Source: Hydra vulgaris (lineage: Eukaryota > Cnidaria > Hydrozoa > Anthoathecata > Hydridae). From it: a DNA stretch of 64,000 nt. The notes under the pieces were generated by a model, which saw nothing but the letters and a program-made list of their open reading frames with translations, was not told the origin of the DNA and did not search any database. Each line of letters opens with the position of its first letter. Within the stretch, counting starts at the first letter, position 1. A program made the translations under genes and the position numbers. This document shows, piece after piece, positions 24,251 to 35,977 of this stretch. Location: NCBI RefSeq assembly GCF_038396675.1, contig NC_088934.1, positions 206,001 to 270,000 on the forward strand, read 5' to 3'.

Positions 24251-24584
24251 GAAATATACTATATATTATACTAATATAAAGCTTTAACTATAGAAAATAA
24301 AACAAAGCTGAAATAAATGTTATTTAAAAAACTTTATATACTATATACTTATGTAGTTTTTCAACTAACATTTATAATCAATGCTAATAAATTCAGCTTT
24401 GTTTAACTCAAAATTTACTTGTACCTTTGATAATTTTCACTTGAATCTCCTTGAAATCTTTTTGAATACGTCTTCCGTTCCATTATTTAATTTTGCAGGA
24501 AGACAGAATGATCAACTGTAAGTAATGTGTAAAGTAGGAAGACCCCAGTAGGCACAGCGACGTGACAAAAACGTGAATTTCACG

Positions 24585-24845
24585 TTATTTTGGCACGTGA
24601 CAATTAGGTGACTTTTTGGTCCCCATGAAATGACCAATTCACGTGATTTATGGACGTGTTTTTCACGTTACTTTTGGCACGTGATATTTAGGTGACTTAT
24701 TGGTCCTCATGAAATGACCAATTTACGTGATTTATGGACGTGTTTTTCATGTTACTTTTGGCGCGTGATATTTAGGTGACTTTTTGGTCCCCTTAAACTG
24801 TCCAAAAGACGTGCTTTTTACGTTAATTTTGGCACGTAATATTTA
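24585..24845. repeat. 84-bp subterminal tandem repeat of element A
   Basis: Units begin GGCACGTGACAATTAGGTGA (24592), GGCACGTGATATTTAGGTGA (24676) and GGCGCGTGATATTTAGGTGA (24760), giving a period of 84 bp. Element B has one unit fewer at its corresponding end (about 48350-48520). Copy-number change of subterminal transposase-binding-type repeats is common in EnSpm elements. Confidence 0.85.
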
Positions 24846-25655
24846 AGCAATAACTATGCTTTATAATTACAATTATAAGTGTTTGGATTCGTGTAAAGAA
24901 AAAAAACTCATCGTCGAGGAAATATTTAATACGTATTAAAATACATGGTTTTATTAGTCAGTATATTAGTTCTTGACATAAAAATTTTTAATTTCTAATA
25001 AAAGCTGCACTTTTGTTAAAATATCCTCCTTATATCCAATAAGTAATAAGTACGAAGTCGTAGATCTGCAACTTACGAAGAACACGCTTCAAACTTATAT
25101 ATCTATTCTCCAATAAAAGCACGCTTCAAACATAATCTAACGAATCAGTCGATATTTTCTTCTATAAGAGCACGCATCAAACTTTATCTAATGAATCAGA
25201 TTTAGCTGAAAAGAAACGAATAAAATCTTAAATAATAATATGATTATTTAATAATTATCTTAAATCACAAACTTTTAAAACAAATCTTACTTTGAGAGTT
25301 GCTAACTACTTTTGGCAACAAGATTTTCTAGTGTGTTATTTGTTTTCTTTTATCTAAATCATTAAATAATTTTAAGAAAACAATACTACATACAGTGTAA
25401 AAAAATAAAAGTCATTTGCCTTCTAATTATATAGCCTGATTGCTAAAAAAGTAAATAAGTATTTAATAAAAAAAGATGTAACAAAAAAGTCGACAGATGA
25501 TTAAAAAAAAAAGAAGTACATAATAAAAAATACAAGTTTAAAAAAATATTTTTTATCTATATATATCTATATCTAATATCTATCTATAGATTTATCTATA
25601 TCTATATCTATATAAAGTTAATAACTGATAGGCGTGATTAGAAAAAGACCTGTAC

Positions 25656-25919
25656 TCACCTTATGTGATAACATCTGTGTACTGTGATAACATGATAACT
25701 TGTTTTCTTCGTTTTCCATCTTCTTATATTTGCATCTGTTTCTGCATTTGTTTCTGCAACTTGTTCATACATTAACTCACTAGATGCAAAGGTGACAGCC
25801 CACAAAGTTGCTTTAAATGAGTAATCTACAAAGTTTTGAACAGCATTAAATGTCGTTTTAGAATGCACACAAAAATTAAAACAATTTATATAAATGTAAT
25901 AGTTATCACATAACCACAA
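25656..25919 (-). CDS. Element A internal frame, possible exon, unknown
   Basis: The core FNAVQNFVDYSFKATLWAVT ... ASSELMYEQV ... NAETDANIRRWKTKK is conserved at 47512-47745 in element B, with a small in-frame length difference after EQV. Conservation of the reading frame between two diverged copies suggests that it was once coding. The flank downstream in sense has a good 5' splice site (AAG/GTGAGTA), so it may be an internal exon. The family is not recognised. It could be part of the element's own lost gene or a captured host exon. Confidence 0.45.
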   Translation of the reverse strand: MWLCDNYYIYINCFNFCVHSKTTFNAVQNFVDYSFKATLWAVTFASSELMYEQVAETNAETDANIRRWKTKKTSYHVITVHRCYHIR

Positions 25920-26480
25920 AGCATTATAGTGGGGATTTTATATTATGATTTTCCTTATTCATGGTCAGATTTTCACCTTGAGGCGCCTTTTGCTGTAGAA
26001 ACATTCACCACGGCTAAGGAGCCTCATCTACCCCTAATTATATATAATATATTAAGTGTAAAACTAAAATTATGTATAATAAAGTATTGTCAAATTAGGT
26101 CACCAATAAATACAGAGTGCTGAAAATTCAACTCAGAATCAAGTTGCATTCTCCAACAAGATATAAATTTAATCAAATTCTTACTACAGAGTGCGATCAC
26201 AAAAGAAGACAAAGAGAGGGAAAAGTGAAATTTAAAGTCAAACTTTAAAAGTTAAAAGGTTATTGGGTCTTACTACAGAATGATATTCCTAGGCAATAAC
26301 ATAACAATACCATTGGGTCTTCCTAGTCAATAATATTTTATGCAGAACTTATCATTTGTCATGTAGCCTAATAAATTTAATATTAAATAAGTTATAATAA
26401 CTTATTTATTATCAAATTATATACATTGACAAATTTGACAGTCTAAAATAATATACAATATGGTAGAAAAAAAAGTATAC

Positions 26481-26533
26481 CTCGTAGTAGGGTTTGATCT
26501 TTTGCGTATTGCAATATGATAATTATCTGCCAT
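26481..26533 (-). CDS. Element A possible first exon
   Basis: ATG at 26533 opens MADNYHIAIRKRSNPTT and ends at a GTATAC donor-like site. Element B has the matching MADNSHIATRKRSNPTT at 46905-46956 followed by the same donor. A diverged sister sequence (CACACAAATAAGATTAAACT before GGTATGC) occurs in the other half of both elements. No matching downstream exon could be proven. Confidence 0.35.
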
Positions 26534-29008
26534 AACGTTACACAATTTTGAACTAAGCTTTATAATATATTTATTAAACCTAAATTGATAAAACTTAGTT
26601 ATAAGATAATATGTTTGGATAAAATATTATATATGTGACATTTTATTTTTGTCAAAAATGCATTGCGAAGTTATAAGTTATCTTACGCCCTACTTTTTAA
26701 ATTAATTATTATAAAATTACAATGCAAAATAATTACATTATTGTAAAAGTAAAATAAAAAGTAATTACAATAATGAATATATAAATTACATATTTCATGT
26801 AATCATTATACTTAAAATATCCGGAAAAAAAAGTTACGGAAAATATCCTGAAAAAATTCAGAATATTTCCACCCTCATTTTTCCCTTAATTTTGCATTCA
26901 GCAAAGTTGTTTCTCAATTTTTAAAAACTTTTCTTAATTTTTGTATGAATGATGACTAAAACAACATTAAAACAAATAGATGAATAATATATACTTGTTA
27001 TATGTTGTAATATAAGTTGTATGTATGGAACTTGTAATATAAGTTGTATGTATGGAAAACTTTTCGGATATTTGGAAAAAGATAAATTTCAGAAAAATAT
27101 CTGGTATTCTGGGAATATCCCGAATAAGATAATCCCTGAAACTAAATTATAAAAAAATAGTAAATAAAGAATATCTTTCCAAGTTTCTAATCACAGGTTT
27201 TTATTATGAATAAAAAAAGTTCCAAAATACACAATATTTTGGCAACATAACATTCACGTTTTAATCAAGTAAAATTGTCACCGGGACAAGGTCACCTAAA
27301 ATATACATGATTAAAACATGAAGAAGGAAACGGGGTAAGAGCAGGCATCAAACTTTATCTAATGAATAAGTCAATATTTTCTCCAATAATAGCTCACAAC
27401 ACCAAATTTAGCTCAAAAAAAACAAATAAAAACTTAAATAATAATATTAATATTAAATAATCATCTTAAATCACAAATTTTTAAGACAAATCTTACATGG
27501 TGAGTCACCAACTGTTTTGGCAACAAGATTTTATGGTGCTGCTATTTCTTTGATCTAAATCATTAAACAATTTTTAAAAAAGCAATGCTATACTTGAGAG
27601 AAACTTGCTTTACATATTGGAAGGTCGTCAACATTGAAAGATAAGTAAAATGCAGTTTCAAATACAATAGCATCATAATTATCTTTTTGTGGGGAAAACA
27701 TCGAACAAATCCGCGTTAATAACCTGTTTTATATTGTACATAATAACAATAGTAATAAAAGTCATATAATATATATAATAATAATTTCATATAACTCGAA
27801 TATATATATATTAATCATATAATATTCAAATAATATAAAAAAAAGAAATAAGTATTAACCCTTTTTAACAAGTAAAGCACGAGATCAAGATGTCATATAT
27901 TATAAAAAGATAAAGTATTTAATAATAATATATACATATATCAATAATAAATAACATAACACATTTATTTATTGATATTATCTTGGATAAATTCTTTAAC
28001 CTTGTTGATAAAAACCAAATAAAGAAAGAAAACCTATTTTGGTTTTTTATCTAAACGACTCTTGAGTAATAATGCAGAAGTTCCAGAGACATTATTATTG
28101 CTCAAGAATCAAGAATAAGTTCTGCTAGAACTTATAATTTGTCCATGTAGCTTACTTAATTTGATATTAAATTCGTTATAACATAACTTATTTCGTACTA
28201 AATTAAGTAAGCAAAATGGACAAATTCGCCAGTCTTAAATGTTATATCATAAAGTAGAAAAAAAGCATACCTTGTATTTGAGTTTAATCTTATTTGTGTG
28301 GCAAATAGGGACGGCAAATAGGGTACTAATTTATTTAACTTAATTTGATATAATTTAGATATTAGATATTACAACTTATATATATTTTTCTTTTTAGTTC
28401 TGTTTTAAATGCATTGCGTTAAAAGATATTATATAGACCAATTTTTTTTTTTTTTAATTATGATAATACTACAATAAGAATTAATTATATTATCATAGAA
28501 GTAAATAATTATAACTAATATAATGAATACAAAAACTATACTATAAAAAAATAATTAATATAATAAAAAATATTATTTCAAATTTTTTATGCCAGTTTTT
28601 TTTGAGAATAAAAAAAGTTCCGAAAGACGAGATATTTTGGCACGTAACTTTCACGTGACTTTCACGTAAAATAGTAACCTGGACGAAGTCACCTAAAATA
28701 CACGTGATTGAAACGTGAATAAAACGTTGCGTGCCTACTGGGACAGAGTAAGCAACTGTAAGAAGAAATGTTGCAACTAGCACGCTGTTATATAACAGTG
28801 AATATAATTATACTCAAAAACACAATTACAATGGCGGTTAATAGTTCGCGCAAGCGTATTAATACTATCGACGTCCGTAGACGTCCAAATTAAAAATTTG
28901 GACGAAGTTCGACTAATTTGGACCTCCAAGGACGTCTAATTAGTTCGCGGAAATCCGGACCAGATTTGTTCGTCTTTGGACGTCCAAGGACGTCAAATGC
29001 CCACTGGG

Positions 29009-29645
29009 ATGGGCCAGCACCCATAAAACCAAATTGCTAAAATTGCAAAGTCTGCAAAACCATGCATGCAATGCAATTAATTATTTAAATAGGTTAGTAA
29101 ACCCGGCCCCATTGATGAAAAGCATGATGGTTCTAGATATTGAGAAACTTAACGCATTAAAGACAGTGGTCCATCAATACGGAATCGTTTCCAAAATAAA
29201 AATATTAAAGACCTAAAAAGCATTTCATCGTTTAAACAATAAACTAAAATGCATCTCCTTAATTCCTGACATATATATTATAGTTTACAGTATTTGTTTT
29301 CAGATTTTTTTGTATTTTTTCTTTTTATTTATTTTTCTTTTTTTCTTCTTATATGTTTTAATTTTATTAAATTTTTTATTTTTCTTTAAAAATTAAAGTG
29401 TTTTTTTATTTTTAATTCAATAGTGACTAAAGGGGCTCTATGAAAAGGTTGTGATGATAAACGCATCATCCTTACCTTCTTTGAGTCCCTGACTGATTAT
29501 AACAGTATATATATATTATAAATTAAAAAGATTAAAAACGTTTTTTATAAAGGTTTTTTATGTTTACGATGTTATTTATTTTATATGAAAAATTGTAATA
29601 CTGTTTAATCAGCGAAATAAAAGTTAAATAAAAAATAAAAAATAA
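29009..29645 (+). pseudogene. LINE ORF2 C-terminus and 3' end (continues 16471-19110)
   Basis: WASTHKTKLLKLQSLQNHAC continues the frame that stops at 19110, followed by NYLNRLVNPAPLMKSMMVLD to about 29216. The 3' UTR contains a GC-richer block (about 29425-29490, 'gggctctatgaaaaggttgt' through 'gagtccctgac') and ends in repeated AAAATAAA units at 29620-29648, a tail typical of CR1/L2-like LINEs. Confidence 0.85.
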
Positions 29646-29649
29646 AAAA

Positions 29650-30080
29650 AATCATTTACGTAAATCAAGAACAAAGTGGCCCTAGAATAGAACCTTGCGG
29701 AACACCACAGGATATTTCTAACAAATTTCTTTTTTATTATGATAGACAAATTGTTTTGATTTTATGAATAGCTTTGAAACCATTGTAAAATTCTGCTGAT
29801 TATTCCGTAATTTTTAGGTTTATGGAGCTAAATATTGCTAAATATTATCAAATGCTTTAGATAGATCATTAAAAATGCCCAACGTAAATTGAGAATTTTC
29901 AATGGAATAGGAGATTATGCGTACAAACTGAATAACTGCATGTTCAGTTTAGTTATTTTTTTTAGTCGAATTGATTTTTGTATAATAGATTATTGTTATT
30001 GAAATAGTTGAAAATTCCATTGAACATAATTTTTTCTAAAATTTTTGGCAAGTCTTGAGGTTTTACTTATTTTTTAGATA
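29650..30080 (-). pseudogene. Minus-strand LINE reverse transcriptase fragment
   Basis: From high to low coordinate: FSK/EKIMFNG (about 30040), GIFNDLSKAFDN (about 29895-29845, the [11 protein letters not shown] box) and CGVPQGSILGPL (about 29715-29675). It abuts the poly-A-like tail of the plus-strand LINE at 29648, so the two LINEs meet end to end. It is a short 3'-truncated piece with frame breaks. Confidence 0.8.
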
Positions 30081-31480
30081 TTTTAAAATTCAAATAAAAC
30101 TGCTTACTCTGACAAATTGATAAAGCTCTTGTTATTAAAACGAAAGTTGAGATTTTTATAGTTTTGACGGAACTTTAGTTGTTTTTGGTCTAATTTGCCC
30201 AAAACTAGGGAAACAAGCCCTAAGATTTTTACATATTTTCAGATATCTATAAATGTAAATGAATCTATTTACTCTGAAAATTTGGAAAAGCTCTTTTTCT
30301 TTTACTAAGGTTAATTTTCATGGGTTTTAAAGGGCTTTAATTGCTTTTGATGCAATTGCCCGAGACAGACGAAGCGAGTCCTGGAATCCTTTTTATCATA
30401 AAAACAGTTAGTAAAATCAAATGCTTTGAATCTTCACAAAAAATAATTTTCTTAAATACTTTAATAAAACTCTTTTGCATAGATGGCATTTGAAGTTTAA
30501 ATATTATATCAAGATTTGGTGCAATAAATCCTTCAAGAAAATTAAGCAAATATTCACGAGTTATTGCGTTAAACATAATTTGGCATAAGTCGGAGACCAT
30601 TTATCAAAATTTAAATTGATTTTCTTATTCACATTATTCACATAGTTTTGCATAAATTATAGCCGGAAATAACGAAGACAAAAAAAGCTCCTCAGTAACT
30701 CGTCAATACCAACCAAGTATTTTCAATAATTTTTAAGTAAATTTTTTTAGTATTTTAATGAAACTTTTCCTCATGAGATCATTAAAATGAGACAGAAAAA
30801 GATGATTGTTAATGGATTATATTACTTGCTGTTAATTATTCACTTTTAAAATTGAAAAAAAAAAGCGAAAACTTGATTACTAAATTTAGAATAAAACAAG
30901 TCGGTAGGAACAAAAATTATATTAGCGGGGGGAGGAGGAAAGGAGGGGAAGACAGTGCCGGATTAAAACTTACTCAATAGTTTTAAGGACCTTTTTTTTT
31001 TTTTTTTAAAGTCATTTTTTCAGTCAATTTTATCGAAATTATTTATTTGAAAAATTATTGGGGGAAGGGGGCAAATGCCCCAACTGATCCCCGGTTGCTG
31101 TAGGCCTGTAAAATAAGTTACTTAAAATAAAATGTTATATAAGAATACTACGGTAATCGAATTATCAAATGCAAATTTGATAGTTAAGAAACGTGGTTCG
31201 TCATTAATAGCATAACAGGAAGAGAAAAGATAAATTCACTATCTCTATAAAAACTATTATCAACAACGCCATCTAGGTAGACAGAGATGCATCTCTTTCA
31301 AAAAAAACTATTATCAACAACACTGGCATATTCTGTAAAATGTTCTCGGAAGAATGCAATATTTTTCAAATATTGGAAACTCATTTCAATTCATTCAAAT
31401 TCATTTAAAAACTACCTTTATTTAAAGTACTTAAATTCATTTAAAAAGAATTTTAAGGTAAATTGTACTCTTTAAAAAAA
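30080..31480. other. Unassigned region with diverged tandem halves
   Basis: Two roughly 190-bp stretches (about 30100-30230 and 30255-30370) share order and words ('tttactctga', 'aaagctctt', 'aattgccc' or 'tttgccc') and look like an old tandem duplication. An 87-codon minus frame (30600-30337, LLNFLEGFIAPNLDIIFK) is open but unrecognised. Purine-rich GGGGGGAGGAGG runs lie at 30927-30950. No element boundaries were found. Confidence 0.4.
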
Positions 31481-33570
31481 ATGGCACCAGATTTAAATGA
31501 AGTATCTAGTTGTTTATTTCTTGCAAGCAAAATCACTTCTGATCTATATGCTAAAGCGCTCAATAACCTCTGAGATTTTTTCGGACTTAAATGAGCACAA
31601 ATCATGGCCTTCTAGAAATACAGGCCTTGACATCGCGATAAAATATCTTTTGACTGGAGGCCGATTCTCTATTGATAGATTTCATGGAATGAAATATTTT
31701 TGTTTTGCGATGGTTATAATCAAATGCGATTGGTCTAAACATAAATTTTTAGCGACTGCGTAGCGTTATTTAATCTGCAACGAAAAAATGTTTAATCTTT
31801 TTGTGCAACATATTTATCTAACTAAAAGTTATAAATTAAGCCTGTAAATACACAGTAGTGTGCTGTTAAAAAGTTATAAATTAAGATTGTAAATACACAG
31901 TAGTGTGCCGACTTCATTGGCCTGTAATCTTTTATATTTTATCGTGGAAAAAAACGTCCTACAGAACCACCAACTGTCTTTTCCAACATACCAGCTAGCT
32001 GTCTTAGTTTACCTTTTTCTAAACCCAGAAAAACAAAATTGCCATTGTCCAGTATAAGAAATACAACATCAGATGAGCTAGATAGCTTAGAGAACATGAT
32101 TTTTTTTCAATTTGATAGCATAAAAGAGATACTCTTGCATAATAATGATCTTATTGTATACAACATAAATGACGATAATGATAATGTTTACATTCAGTCA
32201 AAAGAATTTGTATGTGGTATTCCAAAGTTTTTAGTTATCATTAATAGGGATTTACCATTAACTTCATTTCATCTTGGGTCATCTTGCAGTTTTCCCATTT
32301 TAATGCCAACATCATCATGTTGTAAGTATTGGTCAGTTTTTGATGAAATCATATGTTACTTAAAAAATAAAGATGTTTGCCATATAAAAAAATGTATTAC
32401 TCGAACATATGGACTGTGTGCCTCAAGAGAAAATTGGTGAATTTTCTTACTCTACTGATCGTACTCAAGCATTTGAATATTTTGCTATATCTAGGTCTCT
32501 GTACAGCCAAATTAATAATGATTATAAATTACCCAGTATTAGAACTTTGACAAGAATCACTTCAAAGTCGGATCACAAGATAGTCACAAGATAGAATTTT
32601 TGAAAAATGATATGATGAGTATTGAAAATACACAACGTAAATGTATATTGCTGGTTGATGAAGTTTTTATTAAACCCACATTAACTTATCATAGTGGTGT
32701 ATTATTTGGAAATTCTGCTGATCAACCTCGTGTTCTTGCCAAAACAATGTTGGCTATAATGGTAAAATATTTATTTGGTGGATCAGAGTTTTTAGTAAAA
32801 ATGATTCCAATTAGTCACTTAGATTCTAATTTTCTTTTTAAACAATGCAAACCAATTATTAAAACAATTAACAATCAACCCAATGCAAAACTGTTGTCAA
32901 TTATTACTGATGGAAATAGAGTAAATCAAAAGTTGTTTAAAATGATGAATAAAATTGAAAAAAACCTTGGTGCGGAGATAATGAAAACACATTTTTGTTG
33001 TTTGATTATGTTCATGTCATGAAATGTGTTCGTAATAATTGGTTAACTGAAAAAAGGGGAGAAATACTTTTTGAGTTTAAAGGTAACAAACATGTAGCAA
33101 AATGAAGTAATTTAGTAAATCTTTATGAGTTGGAATCTGCCAATCTTTTGAAACTTAGCAAATTAAATGAAATTTCCATCTCTCCGAGTCCAATTGAGCG
33201 ACAGAAGGTTGACACTTGTTTACGAGTTTTCTGTGATGAAACGGTTGCTGCACTTAAAAATCATCCATCCATTAAAATAGATGAAGTAATTGGAAAATTT
33301 GTAATGTGAAAGGTGTTGGAGCAGATATTCGTTATAAACATGAGTTCCGTGTAGTTATAAGATCACACACAGACAAAAGGCTGCTATTCTTATTAGATGT
33401 GGCAGAAAAAATGAAAAAATCAGGCGCAAAACGTATTAAGCAGCTTACAAAAGATACCTTTGAATGTTTTTCTGATGTGTTTAGGGGGTTAGTCAACATT
33501 GCAAGATATCTTTTGGGTTGTTGAAATGATTATGTTATCAAGGGTGGGTCACAACTGATCCATTAGAAAA
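31480..33570 (+). pseudogene. P-element/THAP9-like transposase remnant
   Basis: Pieces in order: SSIRNTTSDELDSLENMIFF (32045), ISRSLYSQINNDYKLPSIRT (about 32488), ILLVDEVFIKPTLTYHSG (about 32648; DE of the first catalytic site), LLSIITDGNRVNQKLFK (about 32892; second Asp), YVHVMKCVRNNWL-like codons (about 33010), RVFCDETVAALKNH (about 33220), GADIRYKHEFRVVIRSHTDK (about 33318) and WVTTDPLEKTFSK (about 33546). This is the order of P/THAP9 transposase. At least four frame breaks separate the pieces. The THAP finger was not seen. Just upstream, 31825-31912 holds a 44-bp tandem duplication (AAATACACAGTAGTGTGC words). Confidence 0.75.
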
Positions 33571-33624
33571 AACTTTTAGCAAGTTTTAGCATTAGAAAAA
33601 ACTTTTAGCAAACCCTGAGGGCCC

Positions 33625-34720
33625 CTTTTATTCCTCATTTATATAAATCACTTAAATAAATTTTCAAGTATCTTAAATTCAATCCTATTTGCAGACGACA
33701 CCAACTTATTTTATTCTGATAAGGATATTAATTCTTTATTTGAAACAGTAAACAAAGAGCTTGCAAAACTAAGTGAATGGTTTATAGCAAATAAATTATC
33801 CATAAACATAAAAAAAACAAAATATACTTTCTTCCATCGTCTTCATGAAAAGAGACTCATCCAATTAAATCTTCTAATTTTAGTTGTAAATAACTCTTGT
33901 ATAATAAGAGAGCGTTCATTGTTATTTCTTGGTGTTGTTATTGATGAAAATGTGAGTTGGAAGGAGCACATAAATATAATTCTAAATGATATTTCGAAAA
34001 ATATTGGTCTACTTTACAAAGCTAAGCAGTTATTAAATCAAACCTGTTTAAAATTCATTTATTTTTCATTTATTCATAGCTACCTAGGTTATGCAAACGT
34101 TGCCTGGTGTAGCACTAACGTAACTAAAACAAATAAACTATTAATTAAACAAAAGCATGCTTTAAGAATTATTGGAAATGTAGATCGTTTCTCACACACT
34201 AAACCTCTATTCATTAAATTTAATATTCTCAACGTATTTCAACTAAATCATTATCAAATTCTTATTTTTATGTTTAAAGTTAATAAAAAAATAGCACCTA
34301 TTTTATTTAACTCTTTTTTGGAAAAAATATATCATCTATACCCAACACGATTTTCAGAAAACAATTATGTTCAACCTAAAACCTATTACTCTGTTACTAA
34401 GTTCTCAATTGCTAACAGAGGTCCTAAACTATGGAACATGCTATTAAATAATGAGTTAAAAACAATTTCTTCTATTAAACAATTTAAAAACAAGCTTAAG
34501 CAAAAGCTTTTAATAAATGACAACGAATTAAAATTTTTCTGAAGCCTTTGATTAGGAGTAATCACGTTTGTCTATTTCTTTATAAATATGGTTTAAATAT
34601 ATATTCTATATACATTTCAATTTGTACATTATGACGTTGTTTTTTATCTGATATAATAAACTTTACATATATAAAAGCCACATTAAGATACTAAAAATGT
34701 TTTTAAAAATGTTTTTTTTT
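33625..34720 (+). pseudogene. 5'-truncated LINE: RT YADD region to C-terminus
   Basis: ADDTNLFYSDKDINSLFETV (about 33692) is followed by ELAKLSEWFIANKLSINIKK, then a 207-codon open frame (33919-34542) with LFLGVVIDENVSWKEHINII, YANVAWCSTNVTKTNKLLI, HALRIIGNVDRF, YPTRFSENNYV and NRGPKLWNMLL. These boxes are the post-RT domain of CR1/L2-type ORF2. The frame is unusually intact, so this is a relatively young 5'-truncated copy. It starts abruptly inside the RT core after the P-like remnant. Confidence 0.85.
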
Positions 34721-34875
34721 GTTTGTTTGTTTGTTGTTCGTGTTTTATCTGTTATTTTATAATTTAAATTCAAAAGGTTTATAAATCTAAAACCAGTTAG
34801 GAAAAAAAATAATTTAATTAAAATAATTAACTACAAAATCTTCGTATACTTTTGGATAAATTGCACTGTAATATA

Positions 34876-35398
34876 CAGTGATGGGCACAAACTTTTTTAT
34901 TATAGTTTAACTAAACTACTAAAACTAAAAAAAAGTAATTAAATTTTTAGTTACAAACTTTTTATAAAAAGTAGTTAACTTAAACTAATTAGAAATAGTT
35001 AATTAAAATTCAACTTTTTAACTTTTTTTTTTTCGAAAACTTGTTGATGAATTTATGTTTCCGCTAACGGTTTTATTGATACAGACCAAGCGGAAATGAT
35101 GTTGAAAAGTCCAGTTCATACACTAAATAAATTAATACATAAAAATAGTAATAACAGAATCCTTGGAGTCCTTAGTCAGGTGAGTGGTGCATAGAAATAG
35201 AACGATTTATTTGGCGATATATAAAAAATTTAGTTAATAAAAATTTAGTTAAACTTTTTCAACTAAACTAGGAAAAATGTTAGTTAAACTAAAAGTTTAA
35301 CTTAAATAAAATAATTTAGTTTAACTATTGCATTTAACTAAAAAAAAGTAGTTTAACTAAAAGTTAACTAAAAAATTAGTTAACTATGCCCATCACTG
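34876..35398. mobile_element. hAT-type MITE with perfect 8-bp TSD
   Basis: The tips are CAGTGATGGGCA (34876) and TGCCCATCACTG (ending 35398), flanked by the identical octamer GTAATATA at 34868-34875 and 35399-35406. The CAGTG-type tip and 8-bp duplication are hAT hallmarks. The interior is dominated by AGTTAACTAAA-type repeats near both ends and codes for nothing recognisable; it must have been moved by a transposase encoded elsewhere. Confidence 0.95.
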
Positions 35399-35406
35399 GT
35401 AATATA

Positions 35407-35970
35407 GCGTAAAATGTTTTTTAGTTTTTATTTATCGTTATTTTATTTTAACGCAACGTTTTGTTTAACGCTTATTTAACGAGTTACTTTGTTTTTTATT
35501 TTTATTATTGACATTTTTATTTAAAGGGGCTTGGTGATAAGACAGAACTTGTCTTCTTCTTGCCCCAGCCATGTATTTATATATTTGTATTGCATAAACT
35601 TGTAAACTTTTCTTATCGGCGAAATACATAATAATAATAAGTTTCGCCAGGGTTCTGGGGGAACCTATTTTATTACTGCTTAATCTGTCATAGAAAAAGT
35701 TAAAATCCAACATGCAAAACTTTCTTTACAGTCAGAAATGGATAGTTTTGATAATTGTACCAGTGGTCGTTCCTGTAAAAACTGTTTTAGTAGTTTAAAC
35801 GAGCAGGCCTGTATTTCTAGAAGGCCATGGCACAAGTAAAACCTCTATACAAATGAAATGATAAATTGCGCAATACTGACTATATCCAATCTTTCTGTAT
35901 TTTCAAAATTCTTCAAACGTATAAATTATAATAACATTAACTCCTTCACTTAAAACCATTTATCTTACCC
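35407..35970 (-). other. Unassigned, with minus-strand 82-codon frame
   Basis: An open frame 35713-35465 begins MLDFNFFYDRLSSNKIGSPR and contains KYMAGARRRQVLSYHQAP. A loosely similar stretch (GGASRRHYFVLSPTP) occurs at 58970 inside another element. The 21-bp word GGCCTTCTAGAAATACAGGC(C), written here without its last base, occurs in opposite orientations at about 31604 and 35807, linking this area to the P-like remnant. No function can be named. Confidence 0.3.
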
Positions 35971-35977
35971 AAATCAG

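Larger units (their letters stand above)
21584..24483 (-). pseudogene. EnSpm-like transposase, multi-exon, broken
   Basis: Exon 1 starts at 24483 (MERKTYSKRFQGDSSENYQR) and ends at a GT donor near 24423. Exon 2 follows an AG acceptor near 23513 (RKRIANWHNNHSHVYV). The main exon has KYLGIKEGLKTIL (about 23085), FNVDGLPIFKSSGYQLWPI (about 23000-22945), a CxxC at 22720 (ACEKCDEAIV), then FPLNYMHLVCLGVMRCIL (about 22520-22465). The last exon gives LPDGRLVCKMYKKSEL, ending near 21584. 'NVDGLP.F.SS...WPI' and 'YMHLVCLGV' are typical of metazoan EnSpm transposases. Breaks: TAG near 23393, a frameshift near 23260 and TAA at about 23133. Element A sits 60 bp upstream of the start codon. Confidence 0.8.
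24544..28742. mobile_element. Element A: non-autonomous EnSpm-like, 4.2 kb, nested
   Basis: The tips are CCCAGTAGGCAC (24544) and GTGCCTACTGGG (ending 28742), one letter from the tips of the host EnSpm element. Its flanks are GAC on the left and ACAG on the right, consistent with a 2-bp AC duplication. The subterminal regions are rich in CACGT(G/A)A words instead of GACGTCC. It lies in the 5' flank of the EnSpm transposase gene. It contains no transposase, only short frames (25656-25919, 26481-26533). Element B (41690-48546) is a second copy in inverse orientation carrying X. Confidence 0.88.
19111..29008 (-). mobile_element. EnSpm/CACTA-like DNA transposon, 9.9 kb, 2-bp TSD
   Basis: Ends: CCCAGTGGGCATTTTGACGT at 19111 and ACGTCAAATGCCCACTGGG ending at 29008. 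Multiple GGACGTCC-type subterminal repeats follow (for example 28868-28990). It interrupts the LINE reverse transcriptase. Removing it together with one AT restores continuous codons across the junction (IV|W|ASTHK), so the target duplication is the 2-bp AT (19109-19110 and 29009-29010). It carries two minus-strand genes: a transposase (24483-21584) and a DUF4806-like gene (21315-19270). It is itself interrupted by element A (24544-28742). Both genes show breaks. Confidence 0.88.
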
